A DNA stretch of 64,000 nt from Abditibacteriaceae bacterium (GTDB taxonomy: Bacteria > Armatimonadota > Abditibacteriia > Abditibacteriales > Abditibacteriaceae): positions 1 to 64,000 of the forward strand of contig JAFAZH010000056.1 of assembly GCA_019239895.1 (NCBI GenBank). Direction: 5' to 3'. Below the pieces are notes generated by a model. It did no database searches. It saw only the letters and a program-made list of their open reading frames with translations, and had not been told where the DNA came from. The position numbers and the translations under genes are program-made. This document shows, piece after piece, positions 16,902 to 24,945 of this stretch (within the stretch, counting starts at the first letter, position 1; each line of letters opens with the position of its first letter).

Positions 16902-18044
16902 TCAATTGCGGGTCATAATCTCTCCGGTGCGAGAAGTATCATAGCCTCCCAGGACGTGCAATTGCGAGCGTACCCAGCGGTGATCGAGCGTCCCTAAGAG
17001 TTGTTGCACCGGTTCTTGCTGGAAATACTCTTCTAATACGACCAAATCGTAGCGCACCTGGCGCAGTGGCACGAATGATAGGCCATAGGCTGTCGCTACT
17101 GCTGCTGTACTCACCCCCACATCAGCTTGCCCGGTCAGCACGGCTTGAGCAACTTCTTGATGACTATGGACTTCATGGTTGTAGCCTTTAAGAACCGCTG
17201 GTGCAATGCTTTCCTCACTCAAGAGAACATCCAATAAAAAGCGTGCTCCTGCTCCGACTTCGCGGTTCACTATAGTAATTTTTTTACGTGTTAAATCGGC
17301 GGCTTTAGAAAGCTGCTTTGGATTGCCCTCTTGCACGATTAACCCTTCTTCCCAGACGCCAAAGTTAATCAATACAACCGGACGCTTAGGAATGATTTTT
17401 TTTACAAAAGATAGGTTGTCATCACCCGTTACGGGATCATGGAGATGAATACCTGCAATGTGCAATTCTCCCCGCGCCAGACTTTGCAGAGCGGCGGTAC
17501 TATTGGCGTGTGCCCAATGCACGCGCAAGCCCGGATACCACCTTTCTGCTGAGCGTGTCCAGAGGGAGAGGGCCGGAGCGCAACCCCCAACGACCACAGT
17601 GCGCGCTAATTTCTGCGCGTCGTCCAACAATTGCACCATGAGGGTATCTTTGCCTTGAGTTGCTGTCGCCAGTCCATCAGCGGGAATCATTTCATGGCGG
17701 AATGCTGTATCTGCCAATAATGGTCGGGCGACCCACCGGCCTCCGATTTGGCTTAAAGCCACACGCAACGATTGGGCGGAGTGTTGAATGGGAGTGGCAG
17801 ACGCGATGGATGTGGCCTGCACAGTGGGGAAATCGCCCTCTATCCAGAAGAGTTCTTCCACTGGACAGCCCAAAGTTCGCGCCAGACGCAAAGCGACCGC
17901 TGCCGAAGGCGCATATAATCCAGCTTCAATGCCACTCACAGTCTGACGGGTGACACCTGCTGTCGCGGCAAGTTCCTGCTGGCTTAGACCTAACCGCGTC
18001 CGCACTGCTTTCAGTTGATTATTGAGGCCATTGCTACTCTTCAC
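16902..18044 (-). CDS. XRE-type regulator with periplasmic-binding-like (PBP) domain
   Basis: This 380-residue one-component regulator has an HTH_3 domain at residues 10-65 (LGLSQQELAATAGVTRQTVS, EAGLYAPSAAVALRLARTLG). From about residue 120 it has a PBP-like ligand-binding domain (VVGGCAPALSLW, HWAHANSTAAL, ARGELHIAGIHLHDP) of the kind often fused to DNA-binding domains in molybdenum metabolism. It lies between a molybdopterin enzyme and modAB, so a molybdate or tungstate sensor is a reasonable inference; binding of a different ligand cannot be excluded. It is divergent from the prepilin/modAB genes. The shared gap has a promoter with two direct repeats that could be its operator. Confidence 0.82.
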   Translation of the reverse strand: MKSSNGLNNQLKAVRTRLGLSQQELAATAGVTRQTVSGIEAGLYAPSAAVALRLARTLGCPVEELFWIEGDFPTVQATSIASATPIQHSAQSLRVALSQIGGRWVARPLLADTAFRHEMIPADGLATATQGKDTLMVQLLDDAQKLARTVVVGGCAPALSLWTRSAERWYPGLRVHWAHANSTAALQSLARGELHIAGIHLHDPVTGDDNLSFVKKIIPKRPVVLINFGVWEEGLIVQEGNPKQLSKAADLTRKKITIVNREVGAGARFLLDVLLSEESIAPAVLKGYNHEVHSHQEVAQAVLTGQADVGVSTAAVATAYGLSFVPLRQVRYDLVVLEEYFQQEPVQQLLGTLDHRWVRSQLHVLGGYDTSRTGEIMTRN

Positions 18045-18077
18045 AGGTTACCTTTCCTCTTAAGTCTTATGTTAAAT

Positions 18078-18117
18078 ATACTTGCATATTGACTTAAATA
18101 CTTGCGCGTTCTATAGT
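18078..18117 (+). promoter_or_regulatory. Strong sigma70-like promoter with direct repeats
   Basis: TTGACT (18089-18094) and TATAGT (18112-18117) are 17 nt apart and point towards the prepilin gene. ATACTTGC occurs at 18078-18085 and again at 18098-18105, one just upstream of the -35 and one inside the spacer, exactly 20 nt apart (two helical turns on one DNA face). This is a fitting operator for the divergently encoded XRE-type regulator. Confidence 0.65.
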
Positions 18118-18161
18118 TAAGAACAGAAGGGCACGCATATCTTCTATTGAGGAAGTTTATA

Positions 18162-18920
18162 ATGCGTAAGCGTGGGTTCACTCTGATTGAGCTTTTGGTC
18201 GTCATTGTCATCATTGCAATTCTGGCAGCTATGCTTCTGCCCGTATTCGCCTCGGCTCGTGAGAAAGCACGCTCTGCGGCTTGTGCCAGTAACCTGAAAC
18301 AGATGGGCATGGCTCTATTCATGTATCGCGCTGATTATGACAGTGTAAATGTTTATTATCGCATGTGTCCTGATCGCGCCGGGGATCCTTTCTGTGCGGC
18401 TGCCGGGGTGCCATCGGGCACCGGGCCGAACAATCCGCCAGCGACTGGCCCCAATGAAGTCTGGTGGGCACCTTATGACCCAACTCAGGTGCCCGATGGA
18501 GCGCCGGGTGCCGGGTATAAAGATGGATTATTAGCTCCTTACGTTAAGAACCTGCAAATTTTCAAGTGCCCCTCCGATGATTCATGGCAATGTGGCTATG
18601 CTATGAACTATAGCACGGGGAGCCCGATGGGCATCCGCGACTCGTTTGTACAAGACCATCCAGCGGAAATCATGGTCGTATGGGATCATAGCCGTTCCCC
18701 AGGTTGTTCCGATTCTCGTGTCACCGCACCACCCCGGCCACCCTTCATACCCTTTACCGGCACCACTGCTGTGACGCACTATCCAACGCGCCACTATGGT
18801 GGCTTAAATGCTCTCTTTTATGATGGGCATGTGAAATGGCAGAACCCGTCCAATTTGCGGGTGCGCAACTTCCGCGAGCCGGGATCGCAACCGTCTATCC
18901 CGACTTATCCGGGTGAGTAA
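18162..18920 (+). CDS. Type IV pilin-like/pseudopilin protein (H-X9-DG type)
   Basis: The protein has 252 residues from the ATG at 18162, with GAGGAAG 6 nt upstream. The start MRKRGFTLIELLVVIVIIAI is a prepilin peptidase site (cleavage after Gly5, Phe methylation) plus a hydrophobic helix. The C-terminus has H-YGGLNALFY-DG, the H-X9-DG motif of the DUF1559-like prepilins that are expanded in Planctomycetes, Armatimonadota and relatives. The mature part has several cysteines. Such proteins are surface or secretion pseudopilins of unclear role. Its position between a molybdenum-type regulator and modA is odd and may be coincidental. Confidence 0.9.
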   Translation: MRKRGFTLIELLVVIVIIAILAAMLLPVFASAREKARSAACASNLKQMGMALFMYRADYDSVNVYYRMCPDRAGDPFCAAAGVPSGTGPNNPPATGPNEVWWAPYDPTQVPDGAPGAGYKDGLLAPYVKNLQIFKCPSDDSWQCGYAMNYSTGSPMGIRDSFVQDHPAEIMVVWDHSRSPGCSDSRVTAPPRPPFIPFTGTTAVTHYPTRHYGGLNALFYDGHVKWQNPSNLRVRNFREPGSQPSIPTYPGE

Positions 18921-18963
18921 GAACAGTTCTGTGTAGAATAAAAGTATTGAGGTTATTGGAATT

Positions 18964-19806
18964 ATGAGATGTAGGTATGGCATTCTCTTATGCCTGGCGA
19001 TCCTAATATTATGCCCGTTTCCAGCCAGAGCCGATGAGCTTTTGGTTTCTGCGGCGTCTTCGCTCACGGATGCTTTTAATGAAATCGGGTCGGCTTTTAC
19101 GAAGGCTCATCCACAAACTACCGTGCGTTTTAATTTTGCAGCGTCCGGGCCACTACAACAGCAAATTGAGCAGGGCGCACCTGTAGATGTTTTTGCCTCG
19201 GCTTCGGCCAAAGAAATGGACGCGCTCCAAAAGGCGAATCGGTTAGAGCCAAAGACTCGCCTGAATTTTGTGGGAAATCGTTTAGTGCTAATTGCGCCAC
19301 GCGGGAGCAAACTCAAAGGGTGGAATGACCTCAAAGCTGCGACAGTGCGCCGTATTGCTATCTCCAACCCGGATTCTGTTCCCTCTGGCCGCTATGCCAA
19401 AGAAACTCTGACGCGACATGGCCTCTGGCCCCTAGTGCAACCTAAAACTGTGTTTGGTGAAAATGTGCGGCAAACCCTGGCTTATGTGGCTAATGGTGAT
19501 GTAGATGCGGGCCTAGTGTTTGCCACGGATGCTCGCATTGCAAGCCAAAAGGTGCGCGTGGTGCAAACGGCGGTGCCGGGCAAAGACCACCAGCCCATTC
19601 TTTATCCAGCGGCGGTTATTGCGGGTGCGCCTCATGCTGTGGCAGCGCGGCAGTTTATGGCTTTTCTGCAAGGCTCTACCGCGCAGCACATCCTGTTGCG
19701 TTATGGCTTTGCTACCACACGCCTGTTAGCGTCTCCCTCTGCTCAGCATACACCCATCCAGACTAAATTGCACGGGTGGCCTCGGCAGAGCCAAGTGCAT
19801 CGCTAA
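18964..19806 (+). CDS. modA: Molybdate ABC transporter substrate-binding protein ModA
   Basis: This 280-residue protein has a signal peptide (hydrophobic core ILLCLAILILCPFP, cleavage after ARA). Family motifs follow: VSAASSLTDAFNEIG, FNFAASGPLQQQIEQGAPVD, VFASAS, ISNPDSVPSGRYAKE, GDVDAGLVFATDA. ModA captures molybdate or tungstate in the periplasm and delivers it to the ModB channel. The C-terminal 25 residues form a basic tail beyond the usual end. The stop is followed after 10-13 nt by modB, and AAAGGAT, the likely modB ribosome site, overlaps the modA stop. The prepilin gene lies 43 nt upstream on the same strand, so co-transcription is possible. Confidence 0.93.
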   Translation: MRCRYGILLCLAILILCPFPARADELLVSAASSLTDAFNEIGSAFTKAHPQTTVRFNFAASGPLQQQIEQGAPVDVFASASAKEMDALQKANRLEPKTRLNFVGNRLVLIAPRGSKLKGWNDLKAATVRRIAISNPDSVPSGRYAKETLTRHGLWPLVQPKTVFGENVRQTLAYVANGDVDAGLVFATDARIASQKVRVVQTAVPGKDHQPILYPAAVIAGAPHAVAARQFMAFLQGSTAQHILLRYGFATTRLLASPSAQHTPIQTKLHGWPRQSQVHR

Positions 19807-19819
19807 AGGATAAGCCCTG

Positions 19820-20497
19820 ATTGATCTCGCTCCTTTCTGGCTATCCTTGCAGGTGGCGGGTGCTGCCACCGTATTGCTGACGCCGTTAGGCATTCTAGGG
19901 GCCTGGTGGTTGGCCTATGGGCGTCCCTTTCGCGGCAAGCTCTTGGTCGAGACTCTCCTGACATTGCCCTTAGTGTTACCGCCAACGGTCGTCGGGTTCT
20001 ACCTGCTTTTGATGTTTGGGCGCGGCACGGCTTGGGGCCGCTGGCTCAATGATGTGGCTGGTATTCGGCTCCTCTTCACCTGGCAGGGCGCGGCAGTGGC
20101 GGCAGCGGTGATGGCACTGCCCCTTTTTATCCGCACCGCGACAGCCGCTTTTGCCGCCATTGATCGTGAACTGTTAGAAGTTGGACAAACCCTGGGAGCT
20201 AGAAACCTGACACTCTTGATAGCGGTTATCATTCCCCTTTCATATCGTGGTCTTATCGCTGGTTTGGTGCTGGCCTTTGCGCGGGCATTGGGAGAGTTCG
20301 GTGCCACTCTCATGGTCGCTGGCTCTATCCCTGGCCGCACGCAAACTCTGCCGTTGGCCCTTTACGCAGCGGTGCAAGCGGGCCGAGACCAGGAGGCGAT
20401 GCATTATACCTTGTTGCTATCTTTTGTGGCCTTTGTTTTGTTGGGTGGAGTAGGGGCTTATCAAGGCCAGGTGGCGCGACGTAGGGGCGAGACGTAG
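19820..20497 (+). CDS. modB: Molybdate ABC permease ModB with a non-canonical start
   Basis: This 225-residue permease with about five membrane segments has the inner-membrane signature ELLEVGQTLGARNLTLLIAV (EAA loop) and ALGEFGATLMVAGSIPGRT. Homology starts at IDLAPFWLSLQVAG, yet the only ATG/GTG/TTG in frame before the second half of that block is TTG 19847, which would cut the first membrane helix. A stop at 19811-19813 limits the choice to CTG 19817 or ATT 19820, both correctly spaced from AAAGGAT. No modC ATPase follows. The stop codon (20495-20497) lies inside a palindromic repeat, and the C-terminal DVARRRGET-like tail may be repeat-derived. Confidence 0.87.
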   Translation: MDLAPFWLSLQVAGAATVLLTPLGILGAWWLAYGRPFRGKLLVETLLTLPLVLPPTVVGFYLLLMFGRGTAWGRWLNDVAGIRLLFTWQGAAVAAAVMALPLFIRTATAAFAAIDRELLEVGQTLGARNLTLLIAVIIPLSYRGLIAGLVLAFARALGEFGATLMVAGSIPGRTQTLPLALYAAVQAGRDQEAMHYTLLLSFVAFVLLGGVGAYQGQVARRRGET

Positions 20498-20559
20498 GGA
20501 CGCTGCTTGCTGCGCCCTGCACTGTGGCGATAGTGGGCGCAGCAAGCAGCGTCCCTACG
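20493..20559. repeat. CGTAGGGACGCTGC-type palindromic repeat
   Basis: Arms of 25 bp, CGTAGGGACGCTGCTTGCTG... (20493-20517) and their exact complement (20535-20559), are separated by 17 nt. The element begins inside the last codons of modB and supplies its TAG stop. Confidence 0.92.
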
Positions 20560-20614
20560 GGTGCCATTAAGGTGTGCTGTCTTACCTCTAACCGCATGGT
20601 GAGGGCCAAAATCA

Positions 20615-20649
20615 AAGCGGAGCATCTCTGATTTAAAGATGCTCCGCTT
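20615..20649. terminator. Bidirectional hairpin between modB and the EPS locus
   Basis: A perfect 13-bp stem AAGCGGAGCATCT / AGATGCTCCGCTT with a 9-nt loop lies between two convergent genes. The flanks lack a long T-run, so it may terminate only partly or be a repeat. Confidence 0.6.
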
Positions 20650-20720
20650 GGTGGAGGATGTATGAAGTTTTCATAGATCGCTTATAGCCTTGATGGTGTC
20701 TGCATTGATGATATTTGCGA

Positions 20721-21791
20721 CTAAATTTCCTTACGGCGGAGCGTCTTCAATATCGAGAACGGTGTCTTGGCTAAAATCCATATATCGAGCCAGAGCGACT
20801 GGTTATAGATATATTCCAAATCGAAATGTAACTTTACATAAGCATGGGTTAAGTAACCCGCATTGACCTGAGCCAGTCCCGTGATACCAGGGCGCACCAT
20901 GTGGCGCTGTGGGTAGGCCGGGATGTAACGGTTGTACTTCTCCACAAAGCACATGCGCTCCGGGCGTGGGCCAACAATACTCATGTCCCCAATCAAGACG
21001 TTGTAGAACTGGGGCCACTCGTCCATGTGCGTGGCGCGCAGGATTTTGCCTAATGGGGTCGTGCGGTCATCATCGCGCCGGGAAAGCATAGGGCCACCTT
21101 GCTCTGCATCCAAGTGCATACTGCGCAGCTTGTAGATGGTGAAGATGCGGCCACCGCGTCCTACCCGTTCCTGGGTATAGAAAATTGGGCCAGGCGAAGT
21201 TAACTTCGTGCCGATGGCAACTAAAGCCGCTATGGGTGCGCCGATAATGAGTGCAATCATAGAGACGATAATGTCAAAGGCCCGTTTCGTCGCTCGGTTA
21301 AAAGTCGAGGCTACCGACTTTGGTATCTCCGCAGAATGTTCGTAAGCACCACCAATATAGTGGCCGTCAGCATCGAAGTTTTCGGTAAGGCAGTCGGCGA
21401 TGACAACCTCATCAATCTGATGGTGATGCACTAACTGATCCAACTCGGCGCGGCGACCTAAGATTTGGCTCTGCTCGGTGGCGGCACCGTTCATCTGGTC
21501 ATCCACGAAGCCAATCACGGCATAGTCGGACGGGAAATTGACGGTCAGTTCCTTGGCCAACGTCTGCCCTTTCTCATTAGCGCCAACGATGAGCATCCGA
21601 CGTGGCGGCAACGCAATGTATTGCTTTTTGCGGAGTTTCGCCAGGCCCTTGAGCCCTTTTTCGCGGGCACGGCTCGTTAATTCTTCGGCAATCCGTCCAC
21701 CTTCGCGGGGCGCACGTTCTAAAACTTGTACAGAACCGAATTGGTGGTCGGGCATATCACCTAAAAGACTGCGACGATATGAACTGTTCAA
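20721..21791 (-). CDS. Initiating sugar-phosphate transferase (WcaJ/polyprenyl glycosylphosphotransferase type)
   Basis: The protein has 356 residues from TTG at 21791, preceded by GGAGG at good spacing. The first 150 residues hold a CoA-binding-like Rossmann domain (RRMLIVGANEKGQTLAKEL, VIGFVDD). Then come one hydrophobic hairpin (IIVSMIALIIGAPIAALVAI) and the transferase core: SPGPIFYTQERVGRGGRIF, YKLRSMHLDAE, DEWPQFYNVLIGDMSIVGPR, VRPGITGLAQV. It transfers a sugar phosphate to undecaprenyl phosphate, the first membrane step of exopolysaccharide synthesis. The usual four N-terminal membrane helices are absent. It is the last gene of the minus-strand locus. Confidence 0.92.
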   Translation of the reverse strand: MNSSYRRSLLGDMPDHQFGSVQVLERAPREGGRIAEELTSRAREKGLKGLAKLRKKQYIALPPRRMLIVGANEKGQTLAKELTVNFPSDYAVIGFVDDQMNGAATEQSQILGRRAELDQLVHHHQIDEVVIADCLTENFDADGHYIGGAYEHSAEIPKSVASTFNRATKRAFDIIVSMIALIIGAPIAALVAIGTKLTSPGPIFYTQERVGRGGRIFTIYKLRSMHLDAEQGGPMLSRRDDDRTTPLGKILRATHMDEWPQFYNVLIGDMSIVGPRPERMCFVEKYNRYIPAYPQRHMVRPGITGLAQVNAGYLTHAYVKLHFDLEYIYNQSLWLDIWILAKTPFSILKTLRRKEI

Positions 21792-21956
21792 GGTGTCCTC
21801 CTTCTCTTATCATTGTCCGTATTATCTATCATTTTTCATGGACGTTCGCTGCTTAAAGCTTGTCCGAAGCGATACGGCCTTAACCCGTCTTGCACGAACC
21901 ATGCCATTTATACGCATTTCCATTATCTTAATGAAAATTTATTAAGAATTCTTTTA

Positions 21957-23663
21957 TTAAGATTGCTTACTAAACTTTAGCCCCGACTTACTTAGAAGGC
22001 GTAGAAAGGCGGTTCGTTCCCTTTGACCCATGCCAACCCCAAACACCATTATGCCATAAGGTATAAGGGATAAAACGATTTCACCAAAGAACATCCACAG
22101 CGATGAGGGAAAAGCCAGGTGCCTCAAGAGCAAAAGTAAAGCAATATAAGGCGGCTGAATCAGCACTGGCAATAACATGGATTGCCGCAAATAGGGGGCT
22201 AATGGCACTTTCAAGTATTGCCGAATATAGATGGGTAAGGCAAAGAGGGTAAAGATGACCATTGAGGCAGCGGTGCCCAGGGCCACACCGATTAATCTAC
22301 TTTCTGGCCCTTTCAGAAATTTAATAAAGATGAGACTTAGCAATAGATTAGTCAATGCCTGCATAATGCTAAAACGTGCCACCACTTGATGTTTGCCCAG
22401 CCCCGTTAGCACGCTGCCCGTCGGCGTTGCCACCAAATGCGCAATGATAGCAACGGTCAGCACTTTTAAAAGCAAGCCGCTCATCGCAGTCATATCGTAG
22501 CGCGACCCCATCCAACGCTCAATAAAGACATCCCCCAGGATAAAGAAGACAGCCGCAAGTGGCAGCGACAGGAGCAAGGTGTATTTCGTGCTGAGGATAT
22601 GAAGTTCTTGCACCTTAGATTTGTCCTCACCCGCATCCAGGCTGGAAACCGCAGGCATCAACACGCCTGTCATTTCAATCACTAATTCGCGTAGATAGCT
22701 GACGAGGCGATTCGCAATGGAATAAGCTGTCACTAAGGCCGTGGAGAGAAAAGCCGCAATCACGATGGAGTCGGTTAAGAAATTGATCTGGTTGCCGACC
22801 ATAATAAGAAAGAAGAAAGAACTATAGCTAAATAAGCGACGCATCTCTTGCCAATCGAGATGCCCCCGCGTAATGCGAATATCAGGATTGATACGGCGCA
22901 CATAATAGATAATGAAGCCAAGCCGCCCCATGTCAAAGATAAACTTTAGCCCGACTAGGGCCAGGATGCCATAGCCATGTAATATCAGCACGACTATTAA
23001 GGCACTCTGTAACAAGATAGTGCAGGAAGTAATGGCGGCATCAATATCGTAGCGTTGATAACCGCGTAACGCCCCCACAAAGACTGAGGCTGGAAAAGTG
23101 AGTGCGAGGTTAAGCCCGGCAATCATCACGACAATAAAAGCCGTGCGATCAGTGAGAGGTGTATGGAAAAGATGATTAAAGCGCAGGGCAATAAGGAAAC
23201 TAACGGCGAACACCAACAGACCTAAGCTGCTGAAAATCGTTAGCCCGCCACTGATGAGCCGATTAATGGCGGCTTGATCGTTTTTCGCGCGATATTCCGC
23301 GATGTGCTTAACTATCGCCGGGGTAAGACCAAAATCCAGCAATCCAAGATAACCGGCTAAAGAGCCGATAAGAACCCACACCCCATAAACCGAATCGTGC
23401 AGATTCCCCACCAGGAAAGGCGACATAAAGAAGCTAGTGAGAATGGTAACGGCATAAGCGACCCAGTTCATCAAGACATTTTTGATGATGCGTGCCACCC
23501 GTGACTCAGTAGGGCGTGATGGTGCAGGCGATGATTCTACAGAGGATGCAACTAATTGTGTCTCAGGTGTCGCAATCGAGACCTGATCTGGCGCAACGGA
23601 TGTCGAGGCCATTGGCCCCGCCGTCTCTGCTTGAGCACCCTGCAACTCAGGACTAATTGCCAC
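21957..23663 (-). CDS. Lipid-linked oligosaccharide flippase (Wzx/MATE-like)
   Basis: This 568-residue integral membrane protein starts at GTG 23663, with AAGGTGG upstream. About 65 soluble Ser/Pro-rich residues precede roughly 12-14 membrane segments, beginning with VLMNWVAYAVTILTSFFMSP and including SPFLVGNLHDSVYGVWVLIG, typical of the polysaccharide flippase family. It would move undecaprenyl-linked repeat units to the periplasmic side. It lies between the initiating transferase and a glycosyltransferase. Two small hairpins fill the 166-nt gap behind its start. Confidence 0.9.
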   Translation of the reverse strand: MAISPELQGAQAETAGPMASTSVAPDQVSIATPETQLVASSVESSPAPSRPTESRVARIIKNVLMNWVAYAVTILTSFFMSPFLVGNLHDSVYGVWVLIGSLAGYLGLLDFGLTPAIVKHIAEYRAKNDQAAINRLISGGLTIFSSLGLLVFAVSFLIALRFNHLFHTPLTDRTAFIVVMIAGLNLALTFPASVFVGALRGYQRYDIDAAITSCTILLQSALIVVLILHGYGILALVGLKFIFDMGRLGFIIYYVRRINPDIRITRGHLDWQEMRRLFSYSSFFFLIMVGNQINFLTDSIVIAAFLSTALVTAYSIANRLVSYLRELVIEMTGVLMPAVSSLDAGEDKSKVQELHILSTKYTLLLSLPLAAVFFILGDVFIERWMGSRYDMTAMSGLLLKVLTVAIIAHLVATPTGSVLTGLGKHQVVARFSIMQALTNLLLSLIFIKFLKGPESRLIGVALGTAASMVIFTLFALPIYIRQYLKVPLAPYLRQSMLLPVLIQPPYIALLLLLRHLAFPSSLWMFFGEIVLSLIPYGIMVFGVGMGQRERTAFLRLLSKSGLKFSKQS

Positions 23664-23718
23664 GCGAACACCACCTTATTGATAGCTTCATACTTTTAAA
23701 ATGCCTCTGACATTATAA

Positions 23719-23815
23719 AGGCGGGCTTTGGTGCCCGCCTACGATTGTTGCTCCCAAATAATTCTGGTAATGACGGAGCGACTCCTCCCCTTTAACAAAG
23801 GGGTGGTTGGGAGGA
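23719..23815. repeat. Two adjacent hairpins in the EPS operon
   Basis: AGGCGGGC / GCCCGCCT (23719-23740) and TCCTCCC...CCCCTTTAACAAAGGGG...GGGAGGA (23783-23815) lie between the flippase start and the glycosyltransferase stop. They may attenuate transcription within the operon or be mobile palindromes. Confidence 0.6.
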
Positions 23816-23829
23816 TTCTATTTGATTAT

Positions 23830-24945
23830 TTAACCTTCAAAAAGAGCCTCATATTTATCTAACATCGTAGCCAGGCTATATTGCTGTGCCGTAGTCCGTG
23901 CCTGCGTGCCTAACGCGGCAGCATGGCTATCATCGCTTAACAGCTTAATCAGCGCCTCTGCCAAAGCACCCGCATCGCCTGGCGGCACGAGATAGCCATT
24001 GACTCCATCCTGCACCACTTCAGGTAAATCACCCACGCGAGTTGCCACCACGGGACGCCCTGCCGCCATTGCTTCCAACACGGCTATTGGCAGGCCCTCC
24101 CGGTCAGAAGAGAGTGCGAACACATCCGCTGCGGCTAAGATGCGGCCCACATCACGACGCACGCCCAGCATTTGCACGTTATTCTGCAAATTGAGGCGAT
24201 TGATCTTCGCCTCAATGGATGCTTGTTCTGTGCCTTCGCCGACAATGAGCAGGTGAGCCGCTTTCACCTGTTGTGCAACTTCCGCAAACGCCTGGAGCAA
24301 GAGCAGGTGATTCTTCTCTGGAAACAGCCGCGCCACAATCACCGCAACCTGGTCTTGCCCTTTTAAGCGCAGCGACTGGCGAGCCGTCGCCTTATCTTCA
24401 TCAAACTTCGCCAGATTCACGCCAGCCCGCACGGTTTCGATCTTGGCAGCCGGAATGCCGATTTGCTCTTCATACATGCTTGCAATATCACTGCCTATTG
24501 CCACCATGCGATAGCAGAAATGGGATAAAATCCTGAGTGCCAGCTTTAAGCGAGGCCGTTTTTGAATCTCCGTATCGTGCTCGGTATGAATGATACGGAT
24601 GCCCAGCAGCTTAGCTGCCAGGACACTATAAAAGAGTTGATTGAAGTGGTGCGTGTGCAGCACTTGGATGCGCTTACGGCGAAACAGCCGAAACAGTCGC
24701 CACATCAGGAGGAAGTCCAAGCCCTGGCGACGGTGCATAATGTTGTAGGGGATACCAGACTGCCTGACTTCTCCCTCAATGGCTCCACCCTGATCTATGG
24801 CGCACATCGAGCAGCGATATTTATCGCGGGGTAAGTTGGCGGCGACTGTAAACGCATAGACTTCTGAGCCACCAGCCACCAGCGACCACGTTACTTCCAT
24901 GACGTTGCGGCGTGAGGAAGAGGGGCAATTATTTGGCTTATTCAT
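23830..24945 (-). CDS. GT4 glycosyltransferase
   Basis: This 371-residue cytoplasmic GT-B enzyme has N-terminal GGSEVYAFTVAANLP, then HTHHFNQLFYSVLAAKLLG and HTEHDTE. The C-terminal domain holds VARLFPEKNHLLLLQAFAEV, IVGEGTEQASIE and the family-4 E-x7-E nucleotide-sugar motif SDREGLPIAVLEAMAAGRPV. It adds one sugar to the lipid-linked repeat unit; the donor cannot be read from sequence. Its ATG shares one base with the stop of the deacetylase upstream (TAATG), so the two are translationally coupled. Confidence 0.92.
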   Translation of the reverse strand: MNKPNNCPSSSRRNVMEVTWSLVAGGSEVYAFTVAANLPRDKYRCSMCAIDQGGAIEGEVRQSGIPYNIMHRRQGLDFLLMWRLFRLFRRKRIQVLHTHHFNQLFYSVLAAKLLGIRIIHTEHDTEIQKRPRLKLALRILSHFCYRMVAIGSDIASMYEEQIGIPAAKIETVRAGVNLAKFDEDKATARQSLRLKGQDQVAVIVARLFPEKNHLLLLQAFAEVAQQVKAAHLLIVGEGTEQASIEAKINRLNLQNNVQMLGVRRDVGRILAAADVFALSSDREGLPIAVLEAMAAGRPVVATRVGDLPEVVQDGVNGYLVPPGDAGALAEALIKLLSDDSHAAALGTQARTTAQQYSLATMLDKYEALFEG

